NCBI RefSeq assembly: GCF_900176165.1
Contig: NZ_FWWU01000009.1
Coordinates: forward strand, 456,001 to 520,000
Direction: 5' to 3'
Origin: Deinococcus hopiensis KR-140
GTDB lineage: Bacteria > Deinococcota > Deinococci > Deinococcales > Deinococcaceae
Length of the DNA: 64,000 bases
This document shows, piece after piece, positions 52,835 through 63,461 of this stretch. The notes under the pieces were generated by a model. The model searched no databases and had not been told where the DNA came from. It worked only from the letters and a program-made list of their open reading frames with translations. Position 1 is the stretch's first letter; each line of letters starts with the position of its first letter. Both the position numbers and the translations under genes were made by a program.

Positions 52835-53608
52835 ATGACTTCTCCCCACCACGAACTTCGCAGCGCGCCCCTGCTCGACCACCTCGAAGAGTTGCGCAGG
52901 CGCATCATCATCAGCGTGATCTTCCTGGCCCTGGGGATGGCCGCTGCCTTTCAGTACCGCCTGCAACTGATTGAGCTGATCAAGGTGCCGCTACACGCCT
53001 CCGAGCAGTACCAGCTCGGGCACGTCAAGCTGGTGGCGGTCAACCTCACCGACCAGTTCCTGCTCAGCATCAACCTGTCGTTCTGGGTGGGCCTCGCGCT
53101 GGCGCTGCCGTTCATCCTGTGGCAGGTCTGGGCCTTCGTCTCGCCCGGCCTCTACAGCCACGAGCGCAAGTGGGGCTTGCCCTTTATCGTCGGAGCAGGG
53201 GTGTCGTTTCTGTCCGGGGCGCTGTTCGGGTACAAGCTGGTGCTGCCCGCGATGGTCAAATTTCTGCTGGACTTTCTGGGCGGCACCGTCACGCAGATGC
53301 AGAGCCTGAGCAGCTACATCGGCACCATCACCACCTTTCTGGTCTCGTTTGGGCTCGCCTTCGAGTTGCCTATCCTGGCCGTGATCCTCACGCGCATCGG
53401 GATCGTCAACCACGTCATGCTGCGCAAGGGCTGGCGCTTCGCGCTCGTGGGCGCAGCGGTGGCTGCCGCCGTCATTACGCCCACGCCGGACCCCATGAAC
53501 ATGATGATCGTGGCCGTGCCGCTGTACGGACTGTATGAACTGGGCGTCGTGCTGTCGCGCGTCTTCCGCGTGCTGCCCGCCGAGGAGATGCCGGCCATCG
53601 GGGCGTAG
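52835..53608 (+). CDS. tatC: Sec-independent translocase protein TatC
   Basis: TatC is the receptor for twin-arginine signals. The 257-residue protein has six membrane segments, the N-terminal LLDHLEELRRRIIIS motif, the FVSPGLYSHERKWGLP loop and FELPILAVILTRIG. It follows tatA in one operon and stands opposite a Tat-signal ferritin-like protein. The ATG at 52835 lies behind a GTGGGGG stretch. Confidence 0.95.
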   Translation: MTSPHHELRSAPLLDHLEELRRRIIISVIFLALGMAAAFQYRLQLIELIKVPLHASEQYQLGHVKLVAVNLTDQFLLSINLSFWVGLALALPFILWQVWAFVSPGLYSHERKWGLPFIVGAGVSFLSGALFGYKLVLPAMVKFLLDFLGGTVTQMQSLSSYIGTITTFLVSFGLAFELPILAVILTRIGIVNHVMLRKGWRFALVGAAVAAAVITPTPDPMNMMIVAVPLYGLYELGVVLSRVFRVLPAEEMPAIGA

Positions 53609-53738
53609 GTGAGCGGTCAGTTTCCAGCGCCCAGCGGTCAGGTTGTTCTGGCCGCTGTTCTTTTTGTGTTGGCCTCCCACCGGTTCAGGCATCCTGTCAT
53701 CCACCTGTCCCCCAACGGGCTTACACTGCTCCCAAGCT

Positions 53739-54674
<936 letters not shown>

Positions 54675-54690
54675 ATCTGGTTCCCGCCGC

Positions 54691-54724
54691 AGCGGCAGCT
54701 TCCCACACGGGGGCTGCCGCTTTT
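54691..54724 (+). terminator. Rho-independent terminator of lgt
   Basis: AGCGGCAGC (54691-54699) pairs with GCTGCCGCT (54713-54721), 13-nt loop, followed by a T-run to 54724. It separates lgt from the glmU promoter. Confidence 0.85.
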
Positions 54725-54780
54725 CGCTGACGGCCGAAAGCGGTCCGCTTTCCCTTACACTTGCCCCACAGGTGAAGAAC

Positions 54781-56229
54781 ATGACCCAAACCAACCGTCC
54801 CCTGGACGTCATCATTCTCGCGGCGGGGCAGGGCACCCGCATGAAATCCACTCTTCCCAAGGTGTTGCACCCCGTGGCGGGCCGCCCGATGGTGGCCTGG
54901 GCCGTCAAGGGCGCGCAGGGCCTCGGCGCGCGCAACGTCGTCGTCGTGACGGGGCACGGAGCTGAGCGGGTAGAGGCCACCCTGCAGGCCCCCGACGTGC
55001 GCTTTGCCCGGCAGCATCAGCAACTGGGCACCGGACACGCGTTTTTGTGCGGCGCCGAGGCCCTGGAGGGTGAGGGCGAAGCGGACGTGCTCGTGCTGTA
55101 CGGGGACACGCCCCTGTTGAGAACGGAGACGCTGGGTGCGCTGATCGCGGACCACCGCGCCCAGGGCACGGCCCTGACCATCCTGACCGGCGAACTGCCC
55201 GACGCCACTGGCTACGGGCGGATCATTCGGGGACCCAGCGGCGAGGTGGAGCGCATCGTGGAGGAAAAGGCTGCCACGCCCGAGGAAAGGGCCGTGCGCG
55301 AATTCAACAGTGGCGTGTATGTGATGGACAGCCGCGCGCCCGAACTCGCCCGGCGCATCACCAACGAGAACGCAGCGGGCGAGTATTACCTGACGGACCT
55401 GCTGGCCCTGTACCGGGCCGAGGGAGACCCCGTACGCGCCTTTCAACTGGCGGATGCCGACGAGGTGATGGGGGCCAATGACCGCACCGGCCTGGCCGAA
55501 GCCGAGGCCATCTTGCGCCGCCGCATCAACACCGCCCATATGAAGGCGGGCGTGACCCTGCAAGACCCGGAGAGCGTGCGCATCGAGGACACCGTGACCC
55601 TGGGCCGCGACGTGACCGTGGAGCCGGGCGTCATCCTGCGCGGGGCGACGCAGGTGGCCGACGGCGTGACGCTGGGCGCGTACTCGGTGATCACCAGCAG
55701 CGTGCTTGGGGCGGGCGTCACGGTCAAGGCCCACAGCGTGCTGGAAGAGGCGTATGTCGGCGCAGGCAGTGACGTGGGCCCGTTCGCCCGCCTGCGCCCC
55801 GGCAGCGTGCTCGGTGAGGGCGTGCATATCGGCAACTTTGTGGAGACGAAAAACGCCCAGCTCTCGGCAGGAGTGAAGGCTGGGCACCTCGCTTACCTGG
55901 GCGACGTGGAGATCGGCGCGGAAACGAACGTGGGGGCCGGAACCATCGTCGCCAACTTCGACGGCGTGAACAAGCACCGCACGCAGGTGGGCGCGGGCGT
56001 GTTCATCGGCTCAAATTCCACCCTGATCGCCCCGCGCGTGGTGGGTGACGCCGCCTTTATCGCTGCCGGAAGTGCCGTCCACGAGGACGTACCGGAGGGA
56101 GCGCTGGCGGTGGCCCGGGGCAAGCAGCGCGTGCTGGAAGGCTGGTCCCGCCGTTACTGGGGCGGCATGCGCGAGAAGGTAGAGCGGAAGTTGCCGTGGC
56201 TGGCGGGCTGGTTGGCGCGGCAGGAGTGA
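54781..56229 (+). CDS. glmU: Bifunctional N-acetylglucosamine-1-phosphate uridyltransferase / glucosamine-1-phosphate acetyltransferase
   Basis: GlmU makes UDP-GlcNAc for the cell wall. The N-terminal domain (about 1-225) has LAAGQGTRMKSTLPKVLHPV and the metal Asp in VLYGDTPLL. The C-terminal left-handed helix has hexapeptide repeats, with acetyltransferase residues in VETKNAQL and GAGTIVANFDGVNKH. The 482-residue length fits. I use the ATG at 54781; a GTG 9 bp earlier is also possible, since a TACACT box lies 10 nt before it. A hairpin follows the stop. Confidence 0.96.
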   Translation: MTQTNRPLDVIILAAGQGTRMKSTLPKVLHPVAGRPMVAWAVKGAQGLGARNVVVVTGHGAERVEATLQAPDVRFARQHQQLGTGHAFLCGAEALEGEGEADVLVLYGDTPLLRTETLGALIADHRAQGTALTILTGELPDATGYGRIIRGPSGEVERIVEEKAATPEERAVREFNSGVYVMDSRAPELARRITNENAAGEYYLTDLLALYRAEGDPVRAFQLADADEVMGANDRTGLAEAEAILRRRINTAHMKAGVTLQDPESVRIEDTVTLGRDVTVEPGVILRGATQVADGVTLGAYSVITSSVLGAGVTVKAHSVLEEAYVGAGSDVGPFARLRPGSVLGEGVHIGNFVETKNAQLSAGVKAGHLAYLGDVEIGAETNVGAGTIVANFDGVNKHRTQVGAGVFIGSNSTLIAPRVVGDAAFIAAGSAVHEDVPEGALAVARGKQRVLEGWSRRYWGGMREKVERKLPWLAGWLARQE

Positions 56230-56245
56230 AGCTGGTGGGAGACCG

Positions 56246-56272
56246 GGGAGACGCGAAGGGGAAGCGTCTCCC
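56246..56272 (+). terminator. Hairpin after glmU
   Basis: GGGAGACGC (56246-56254) pairs with GCGTCTCCC (56264-56272) around a 9-nt loop, 16 bp after the stop. No T-run follows, so termination strength is uncertain. Confidence 0.5.
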
Positions 56273-56377
56273 GCCTTCACGCTTGAACATTCGGTTCCTC
56301 GGGAACCAGCCGCCAGGGGCGCGCACCAACCCGTAAGGGCATCCGGGGCGTGATCCGCGATCAAGCCGCTTTCTGCT

Positions 56378-56551
56378 TCAGGCAGTGGCAACGCTCCGCC
56401 TCGGCGGAGGAACGCCAGGAACTGCTTGCAGCGCCTTCTTTTGGACCACCCCGACGTAAAGCTCCTGCGTGAGCCGCCGAAGGGCGGGTGCGGGCCGGTC
56501 TTCCGCAAGCGCTTGCCGGTCGTGCCGCACCGGCCGGTCTTCGGTCTCCAT
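56378..56551 (-). CDS. Small basic protein coupled to the MFS gene, doubtful
   Basis: A 57-codon frame (METEDRPVRHDRQALAEDRPAP...) starts at an ATG overlapping the MFS stop (TGATG at 56549-56553). It contains ALRRLTQELYVGVVQKKALQAV and ends in a Pro/Arg-rich tail. The overlap suggests coupling, but the codons lie in a frame that is open for a long way opposite the MFS gene. Chance is therefore not excluded. The family is not recognised. Confidence 0.3.
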   Translation of the reverse strand: METEDRPVRHDRQALAEDRPAPALRRLTQELYVGVVQKKALQAVPGVPPPRRSVATA

Positions 56552-57933
56552 CAGTCGCTCGCCCCCACTGCTCCCACTGGCCTGCCGGCCAGCGGCTCTT
56601 CCACCCGGCGGATCACCGGATTGAGTAACTGGGCCGCCGCCAATCCCATCAGCAGCAGGCCGGACCACAGCAGGATGCCGCCCGCTGCGCAGCGGGCGGC
56701 GAGCAGGCCTGCCACCGCCGTGCTGACCGGCGAGGTGAACTGCGCGATCAGGCGGCGCACCGAAAAGACGCGCCCCTGCATCTGCGGGGGCACCTGCGCC
56801 TGCCAGATGGCCTGCGAGTGCGAATTCATCACGGGCGTCATCATCCCGCAGGCAGCCACCGCCACGCACACGGCAACGAGCGAACCGGCGGCCCCACTCG
56901 CCGCCTGCGCTGCGCCTGCCACAACCACAGGCACCAACACGCCCAGGACCCGCCGCCGCTTTAGCCCACCCCAGGTGCTGACCACCACGCCTCCCAGCAC
57001 ACCTCCCACACTGAAGGAGGTCCACAGCGCCGCCAGCGCCGCCTGCGCGGACAGCCCCAGTGCCCCGCCATTGGGCAGGAGAGCAAAGCGCACCAGGAGG
57101 GGATGCAGCACCTGGGTCCCGCTGAGCAGCAGGTTGACCACCGCGAAGGTGCCCAGCAGGTGCAGCAGCGGGGGCCGCGCAAAGATGTAGGTCCAGCCGA
57201 AACGCATGTCGGCCCAGACGGAGGGCTGGGGCTGCCCCGCCTCCAGGTCCGCGCGCGGCGGTGTGGAAATGGACAGCCGCCACACCACCAGCCCCGCGAG
57301 CAGGAACGAGCCCCCGTCCAGGGCAAAGGCGAAGGGCACGCCGTCACTTATCCGGCCGAGCCAGCCGGGCCCACCTCCCGAGCGGACCAGGGCGGGCAGG
57401 CCGATCAGCAGGGCGGCCAGGGCAGGGCTGAGCAGGCCCGACAGGCTCCAGACGGTCTGCATCATGCCGTTGGCGCGCGGCAGCTGGGTTTTTGGGACGA
57501 GGGCCGAATACCCCGTATCAAAGGCCGAACCGTGAAAGGCGCCGATGAGGCCCAGGGTGGCCGTGAAGCTCACCAGCCCCCAGATCGGTGGCGTGCCCAG
57601 CGTCACGAGCGCCAGCGCGGCCCCCATCGTCAGGGCGGAGAGCAGATCGCAGGTCAGCATCATCCGGCGGCGGTCCAGGCGGTCGGCAAGCGCTCCGGCC
57701 AGCGGCGCGCCCAGCAGCGCGGCGAAGGTCCAGCCCAGGGCCGTCAGCGAGAGGGCCGCCGCCAGTTCGGCCCGCTGGGCGCCGTGTGGAAAGCGCGTCT
57801 GCGTCAGGTAGATGTTCAGGGCAAAGCCGCTCACCCCACTGCCCAGCACGCTCAGCGCCTGCGAGCCCCACAACCACATAAAGGTGCGCCACCGCTGGCG
57901 CTCCGTGGGGGAGGCGTGGGCAGAGGCGGTCAT
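56551..57933 (-). CDS. MFS transporter
   Basis: The 460-residue protein has about 12 membrane segments, the loop motif GALADRLDRRRMMLTCDLLSAL, cited as GALADRLDRRRMML, and an MFS_3-like (macrolide/enterobactin exporter) pattern (MNSHSQAIWQAQVPPQMQGRVFS). The substrate is unknown. The ATG at 57931-57933 follows a TACGCT box by 7 nt; the frame remains open further upstream but without support. It is divergent from the GNAT gene. Confidence 0.9.
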   Translation of the reverse strand: MTASAHASPTERQRWRTFMWLWGSQALSVLGSGVSGFALNIYLTQTRFPHGAQRAELAAALSLTALGWTFAALLGAPLAGALADRLDRRRMMLTCDLLSALTMGAALALVTLGTPPIWGLVSFTATLGLIGAFHGSAFDTGYSALVPKTQLPRANGMMQTVWSLSGLLSPALAALLIGLPALVRSGGGPGWLGRISDGVPFAFALDGGSFLLAGLVVWRLSISTPPRADLEAGQPQPSVWADMRFGWTYIFARPPLLHLLGTFAVVNLLLSGTQVLHPLLVRFALLPNGGALGLSAQAALAALWTSFSVGGVLGGVVVSTWGGLKRRRVLGVLVPVVVAGAAQAASGAAGSLVAVCVAVAACGMMTPVMNSHSQAIWQAQVPPQMQGRVFSVRRLIAQFTSPVSTAVAGLLAARCAAGGILLWSGLLLMGLAAAQLLNPVIRRVEEPLAGRPVGAVGASD

Positions 57934-58016
57934 GCTCCGCAGCGTAGGGCCGCCGGGGAGGCCAGACCATACGCCGGATGGCGGGGAGGGACGGGCGGGG
58001 CTGTACCTTCGGGCCC

Positions 58017-58410
58017 ATGCTGACGGAACTGGAAGTCCTGCCGCCAGAGGTGGAGCGCCTGCTCGCCCGCGCGATGTTTCCCGATCCCGAGCGAATTCGC
58101 CGGTGCCTCGACGCTTACGGCGCTGTCCCTTCACGCCGCGCCTTCGTCTGGAAAGTGGACGAACGGCCCGTCAGCGCGGCGGGGGTGCAGCAAAGGGGCG
58201 AGGAAGTGGAGGTGCTGCACCTCGGCACGGCCCTGGGACAGGAAGGGAGGGGGTATGCCCGCGCGCTCCTCCACGCCCTGTTGACGGAACTGAAAGCGGC
58301 ACGGCTGGTGGCCGAGACAGATGACGGCGCGGTGGACTTCTACCGCCGCGCCGGATTTGAGGTACGGGAGGCTCCGCCGAGGGGAGGGCGCCCCCGTTAC
58401 CGCGTGACCC

Positions 58411-58424
<14 letters not shown>
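58017..58424 (+). CDS. GNAT-family N-acetyltransferase
   Basis: The 135-residue protein has a compact GNAT fold: VEVLHLGTALGQEGRGYARALLHALL, cited as LHLGTALGQEGRGYARALL (acetyl-CoA binding), and ETDDGAVDFYRRAGFEVRE at the end. The substrate is unknown. TACCTT (58004-58009) ends 7 nt before the ATG at 58017. The end overlaps rnhA by 14 bp. Confidence 0.85.
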
Positions 58425-58971
<547 letters not shown>

Positions 58972-59011
58972 AACCCCGGAACTGTAGGGAAGGTGGGCGC
59001 GTACTGTCAAC

Positions 59012-59512
59012 ATGACTGCCCCCGATCCGCGTTCCCCCCCCACCCACGCCTTGGAGCGGGGTACCGGTTTCATTCCTGAGCCTGAACGGACGCCCGCCCT
59101 GCTGATTCACCTGTCCCCACTGGCAGGTTTCTTGCTGCCGGGTTTGGGCAACGTGCTGGGGCCGCTCGCCGCGTGGCTGGCCTACCGGGACCGCTCGGCG
59201 GTGCTGGACCAGCAGGGCAAGGAGGCGCTGAACTTTCAACTTAGCGTGTGGCTGTATTCGTTCCTGATTGGACTGGTGTTTTTCGTGCTGTTCAGCCTGG
59301 GCCTGCTGGGGGGCGTGTTTGGGGCGGCGGCGGGACACCCGGACGCGGGGGCCTTCGCTATATTCGGCAGCTTGGCCGCCTTTTTCACCGTCTTTGTCCC
59401 CGTGAGCTTGGCGCTGTGGGCCTTTCCCCTGGTGCTGATGCTCCTCGCCGTGGTGCGCGTGAACCAGGGCCAGGGCTACCGTTATCCCCTCAGCTTCCGC
59501 TTCATCCGTTAG
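59012..59512 (+). CDS. DUF4870 membrane protein
   Basis: The 166-residue protein has about three membrane segments and the DUF4870 pattern: LLIHLSPLAGFLLPGLGNVLGPLAAW, cited as LLIHLSPLAGFLLPG and DQQGKEALNFQLSVWLYS, with the C-terminal VNQGQGYRYPLSFRFIR. The function is unknown. The ATG at 59012 is 40 bp from the divergent rnhA start. The next gene's -10 box overlaps its stop codon region. Confidence 0.88.
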   Translation: MTAPDPRSPPTHALERGTGFIPEPERTPALLIHLSPLAGFLLPGLGNVLGPLAAWLAYRDRSAVLDQQGKEALNFQLSVWLYSFLIGLVFFVLFSLGLLGGVFGAAAGHPDAGAFAIFGSLAAFFTVFVPVSLALWAFPLVLMLLAVVRVNQGQGYRYPLSFRFIR

Positions 59513-59522
59513 CCTGCGGGGC

Positions 59523-60095
59523 ATGATGCGCTCCGTCCGCCTGCTGCTGATCTCGGGAAGCCTGCGGGCAGGCTCGGCGAACACGGCCCTGCTCCGTACG
59601 GCGCAGGCCGTGGCTCCGGCAGATGTGGAGGCCCTGGTCTACACCGGTCTGGCAGCGCTGCCCCACTTCAACCCGGACGACGACCGCGCGCCCCTCCATC
59701 CCGCCGTCGCGGCGTTGCGCTCCCAGGTGGGCCAGGCCGACGCCCTGCTGTTTTGCACGCCCGAGTACGCCGGGGCGCTCCCCGGGTCCTTCAAGAACCT
59801 GCTCGACTGGCTGGTGGGCGGCGAGGAAACGTACGGCAAGCCCGCCGCCTGGGTCAACGTCTCCAGCCCTGCCTCGCCCACAGGTGGACGTGACGCGCAC
59901 GCTTCGCTGAGGAAGGTTCTGCGTTACGCCAGCTTGCCCACGGTAGAGGAGGCGTGTGTGCGGCTGCCCCTGACACGCGCAGATGTGGGTGAGGACGGCC
60001 TGCTGCTCGGTCCAGAGGTGAGGGCCTCCGTAGCCGGAGTGTTGCAAGTCCTCGCCGCGTATGTGCGGAGTGCCCGCTCAGCGCCTATCCTCTGA
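59523..60095 (+). CDS. NADPH-dependent FMN reductase family protein
   Basis: The 190-residue flavodoxin-like protein has the FMN phosphate loop SGSLRAGSANTALLR near residue 11. The family's aromatic/Gly segment TPEYAGALPGSFKNLLDWL lies near residue 77. Members reduce FMN, azo compounds or quinones. TAGCCT (59511-59516) ends 6 nt before the ATG at 59523 and overlaps the upstream stop codon, so the gene has its own promoter. It ends 3 bp before the PIG-L gene. Confidence 0.9.
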   Translation: MMRSVRLLLISGSLRAGSANTALLRTAQAVAPADVEALVYTGLAALPHFNPDDDRAPLHPAVAALRSQVGQADALLFCTPEYAGALPGSFKNLLDWLVGGEETYGKPAAWVNVSSPASPTGGRDAHASLRKVLRYASLPTVEEACVRLPLTRADVGEDGLLLGPEVRASVAGVLQVLAAYVRSARSAPIL

Positions 60096-60098
60096 GCC

Positions 60099-60851
60099 AT
60101 GCGAATCATGGCTGTGTTTGCCCACCCCGACGACGAGATCGGCTGCATTGGCACGCTGGCGAAGCACGCGGCGCGCGGCGACGAGGTGCTGCTGGTGTGG
60201 ACCACACTGGGCGAACTCGCCTCCCAGTTTGGTGACGCGCCCCATGGGGAAGTCACGCGCGTGCGCCGCGAACATGGGGCCTGGGTGGCGAAACGCATCG
60301 GGGCAGGGTTCCACTTCTTCGACATGGGCGATAGCCGCATGACGGGTGGGCGCAGTGAAGCGCTGCAACTCGCGCGGCTGTACGCCCGCTTTCGCCCCAA
60401 CGCGGTGATCACATGGAGCGACGATCATCCCCACCCGGACCACCGCATGACGGCCAAGATCGCCTTCGACGCGATTACGCTGGCCCGGATTCCCAAGATC
60501 GTCAACGAGGCGGGGAGCAGCGCGCCGATACCTCCGGCCCCCGATCTGGGCGACGCAGCCCCGGAAAGCGGTCAGGACGTGGCCCAGCTCGAAGCCTGGC
60601 GTGAACCCGTGCGGCTGTACCAGTACCACGCGCCTGCCAGTCCCTATCCGGAAATGTTTGTGGATACCACCGATACGGTTGACGTGGCCGCAGACGTGGC
60701 TGCCTACTACCAGGCGTTTTACAAGTGGGCCTGGACCCCAGAGCAGTACCGGGAGACACGCGCCCAGCTGGGCCGCCTCGCCGGAGTGAAGTTCGCCGAA
60801 CGCTTCAACGTGCGCGGCAGCCACCTGCGGGCGCGGGAGTATCTGGATTGA
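60099..60851 (+). CDS. PIG-L family deacetylase
   Basis: The 250-residue protein carries the zinc motifs of the PIG-L/LmbE/BshB family: AHPDDEIGC (residues 8-16) and HPHPDHR. Members deacetylate GlcNAc-linked substrates, among them the bacillithiol precursor GlcNAc-malate in Deinococcota. That role is possible here but not shown. TATCCT (60086-60091) ends 7 nt before the ATG. A long terminator stem follows. Confidence 0.9.
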   Translation: MRIMAVFAHPDDEIGCIGTLAKHAARGDEVLLVWTTLGELASQFGDAPHGEVTRVRREHGAWVAKRIGAGFHFFDMGDSRMTGGRSEALQLARLYARFRPNAVITWSDDHPHPDHRMTAKIAFDAITLARIPKIVNEAGSSAPIPPAPDLGDAAPESGQDVAQLEAWREPVRLYQYHAPASPYPEMFVDTTDTVDVAADVAAYYQAFYKWAWTPEQYRETRAQLGRLAGVKFAERFNVRGSHLRAREYLD

Positions 60852-60853
60852 TT

Positions 60854-60905
60854 GGGAGAGGTGGGACGCGGGGAGGGGTGTTGCCCGCCGCGTCCCACCT
60901 CTCCC
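60854..60905. terminator. Long-stem bidirectional terminator
   Basis: A perfect 17-bp stem (GGGAGAGGTGGGACGCG at 60854-60870 with its complement at 60889-60905) lies between the convergent PIG-L gene and DUF4384 pseudogene. A pyrimidine-rich CCTTACTT follows on the plus strand, though there is no clean T-run. Confidence 0.7.
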
Positions 60906-60906
60906 C

Positions 60907-61681
60907 TTACTTCCGGATGATCTTGACCCCGAAGGTGTGGCCCTTTTGCTGCACCTCCAAAGGGCGTTTCTGGACGCTCCACCACTGCGGCCGAAGACCC
61001 CAGAGGCATACGTTTGCCGTACCGTGATCTGGCCGTAGCCTTCTGCACGCAGGCGTTCACGGAATGCTCCATACACGCCCCGCAGGCTGCCCCGGCTCTC
61101 GAACACCGAGCGGTACGGGGCGCTGGTAAAGCCCACCTCCCGAATCTGGTAACGCGCCGTGTCGGTGGTCCAGCCTTCCGGCTGGAGGGGCGCGAGCAGC
61201 GTACTCAGGGCCGGTGTCAGTCCTGCCTCGCCCTGCACGTTGACGGCGGCAAACCCACCCAGGCCCTTGCGCGGCAGCGTCTGTTTGCCAAGGTCCAGGG
61301 GCACCAGGCTTGCCAGAACGAAGACCTTGTTCACGCCCACCGTCCCGGCCCAGGTAAACGGCGAGGGCTGGCCCTTGGGCGGAAGCGCCAGCGTGGTGTT
61401 CGCCTTTACGAAATTTCCGGTACTGGGCGTGAGGAGGCCGGCCTTGCCACCTGGGTCCACGTTGAAGAGGTACACGTAGGCGTCCTGATCGGCGTGGGTA
61501 GACAGTTCCAGCCGGTCTCGCAGGCCCTGTCCGCCCGGATCACGGTTGGTGCGGACGTTTCCTTCAGGAGGCTGGAGACCGGGTTGACGATAATGCTCTG
61601 CGCGCTGATGACTCGACCGGCTGAGGCGGAAGTGAGTAGACCCGCGGACATCAACGAAATGTAAGGAACAACCGTTTCCAT
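60907..61681 (-). pseudogene. Frameshifted DUF4384-type exported protein gene
   Basis: The start (ATG 61679-61681) has a signal peptide and SAQSIIVNPVSSLLK. Frame then changes near 61530 to DAYVYLFNVDPGGKAGLLTPS and VGVNKVFVLASLVPLDL, a DUF4384-like domain. A second change near 61000 gives LEVQQKGHTFGVKIIRK and a TAA at 60907-60909. The protein would be about 255 residues. It sits opposite the PIG-L gene and is divergent from the SRPBCC gene. Confidence 0.75.
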
Positions 61682-61804
61682 GAGAAACACTTTGCAGTTG
61701 TAAGGTGACCTCGGCCTGACCGGAGCTGACGAAGCCATTGAGAAGTAGGGGTGGCGTGCGTCCTCCCCGCCGCCTACCTCCTCCGCGCTACAGTGGCCCC
61801 AGAC

Positions 61805-62347
61805 ATGTCCGAAGATATTCGCATTAAGCAGAGCATCGTGGTGCGCTCACGTCCGGACGTGCTGTACCGCCTCGCGCTGGAGCCCAAACGCCGGGTGCGC
61901 TGGGACCCCCACCTTGCCGTGGCCGAATACGAGGGCGGCGACGGACGGCTCGCCAACAACGTGCTGGTGCGCTTCAAGTTCACCCGGCGGCTGCTGGGCC
62001 TCGGCTTTACCGCCAAGTACGGCCAGTTGCAGGCCCCGCTGCGTGGCGGCTGGGAAAGTGTGCGGCACGTCGGCCCCCTCGAGAAACTGACGCAGGGCTG
62101 GGTGTTCAAGGCCATGCCGGGCGGCACCGAAGTGACCCTGACCCTAAACGCCCGCATCCGCTACCGCTGGATCAGGCAACCGCTGGAACGGGTGCTGAAC
62201 AACATGGTCGTAACCACCCTGCTGGAGTTGCAGCGCCAGGTGGACGCGCCTGGGGCGCAACTCGTGGAGGACATGGGCCGCGAAATGGCGCAGAAGCAGA
62301 AAGAGGAGCAGAAGGCGGCGAAGAAGGCGGCCCGGGGCAAACGGTAG
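61805..62347 (+). CDS. SRPBCC-fold (START-like) protein
   Basis: The 180-residue protein matches the SRPBCC ligand-binding fold: IKQSIVVRSRPDVLYRLALEPKRRVRWDPHL, cited as VRSRPDVLYRLALEPKRRVRWDP, then GGTEVTLTLNARIRYRWIRQPLE. It has a Lys/Ala-rich C-terminus (EEQKAAKKAARGK) that may contact nucleic acid or membrane. The ligand is unknown. A TACAGT box lies 10 nt before the ATG at 61805, giving a short leader. Confidence 0.8.
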   Translation: MSEDIRIKQSIVVRSRPDVLYRLALEPKRRVRWDPHLAVAEYEGGDGRLANNVLVRFKFTRRLLGLGFTAKYGQLQAPLRGGWESVRHVGPLEKLTQGWVFKAMPGGTEVTLTLNARIRYRWIRQPLERVLNNMVVTTLLELQRQVDAPGAQLVEDMGREMAQKQKEEQKAAKKAARGKR

Positions 62348-62884
62348 GAGCGCTTTCCGTCCCCTAGAGCCTTTCGCAACCATTTTTAAACCTAATACAT
62401 GTTGCATGTATATTGCCCTGGCATCCTTTCTAACCATAACGACCAATCCCGTGTGTAACGTCTGCCTGCTGCGCATGTCCCTGGGTCGTCAAAAGATGAG
62501 GAAGCCGAATACTCAAGGAATTGAATCGGCAAGAGGTACAGATCCTACAGGGTAAAAAAAGGATGTGTAGGACTTTCTGAGAGGCGCAATCCTCATTCCG
62601 TGGGAAGTGGTTGCAAATGGAGTTTCCAATATGTTCGTCAATGCGAAAAAATCGGTGATGGTGGGAGCATGCAGGGTGAGAACAAGCAGCAGGTCTGAGA
62701 AAACCGCTTTCAGTAGCAGGAAGACTATACAAAGGTGATCTGGATGTGTAGAGAGCAAGACCTCAGTGGATTGAAGTCCTGAGGCGAAAACCTGCGTATT
62801 CTTCAAACTCAAACCCTACTCAATTCATTTCCGTGCTGCTCTTCTCCAGAGAGGAGGGGGAATATGATAAGGATCCCCGTTCAC

Positions 62885-62988
62885 CAGTTGCGAGATAGCG
62901 GTCCAACTCCAGCAGGTCGAGCAGGAAAAACGGTAACGAGAAGCGTGGAAGCACCGAGGCAAAGCGGATGGGATGATCCGGAGACCGT
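62885..62988 (-). repeat. Diverged dispersed repeat, copy 2
   Basis: Minus-strand sequence from ACGGTCTCCGGATCATCC to CTCGCAACTG corresponds to copy 1 at 49002-49110. On this strand it lies in an open frame (RSPDHPIRFASV, LLDLLELDRYL). It could therefore be a fragment of a gene that gave rise to the repeat, or the frame could be incidental. Confidence 0.55.
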
Positions 62989-63149
62989 TTGACTTGGCCT
63001 CTGCGGGTATACAGGACGGCTGCCCAGAACGAATAAGCCGTTGAAGAATTCTTGGACTATTTTCGGTACCTGCTCAACACAGCCTGATGGATCCGTTTGC
63101 CATCTTTGCTCTTTTTTATTCGGTTGTCCCATTTTTCACGGTCCACTTT

Positions 63150-63461
63150 TTAACCGATGTGATCTACCTCTATCTGTTCCAACTTTGGTGTGAAAGTTGT
63201 AGCTACTCGGCGTGAAATTCCTCCTCGTGCCGCCCGGTTCCACAGCACACAGGCCCATGGCGTCTTCCCCTTTGCTGTCACCAGGAAAGGACGCGTGTCC
63301 GTTGGGCCTTTGAGTTCTGTAGTCCAGCCTTTTCTGCTCACCGTCCACCGGTCATGCTGCAAGTGGACCACTGCTGACATCCTATGGGCACTTGCTGCCA
63401 TCAAATGCAGGGCCAAGACTGCTGTGTTGCGGAGAATTAAAATGGATCCACCTTTCTCCAC
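63150..63461 (-). CDS. Hypothetical protein in the AT-rich island
   Basis: A 103-codon frame starting at a GTG reads MEKGGSILILRNTAVLALHL and then a basic part (WTVSRKGWTTELKG, FLVTAKGKTPWACVLWN). Downstream, other frames continue with protein-like text, so the frame may be one piece of a longer broken gene, possibly a transposase. No family is recognised. No promoter or ribosome site is evident. Confidence 0.35.
   Translation of the reverse strand: MEKGGSILILRNTAVLALHLMAASAHRMSAVVHLQHDRWTVSRKGWTTELKGPTDTRPFLVTAKGKTPWACVLWNRAARGGISRRVATTFTPKLEQIEVDHIG

Noticed and set aside
60078..61475. A 465-codon minus-strand frame spanning the DUF4384 region and the whole PIG-L gene complement
   Set aside because: Only its first ~145 codons are protein-like; beyond a frameshift it is antisense to the PIG-L gene.
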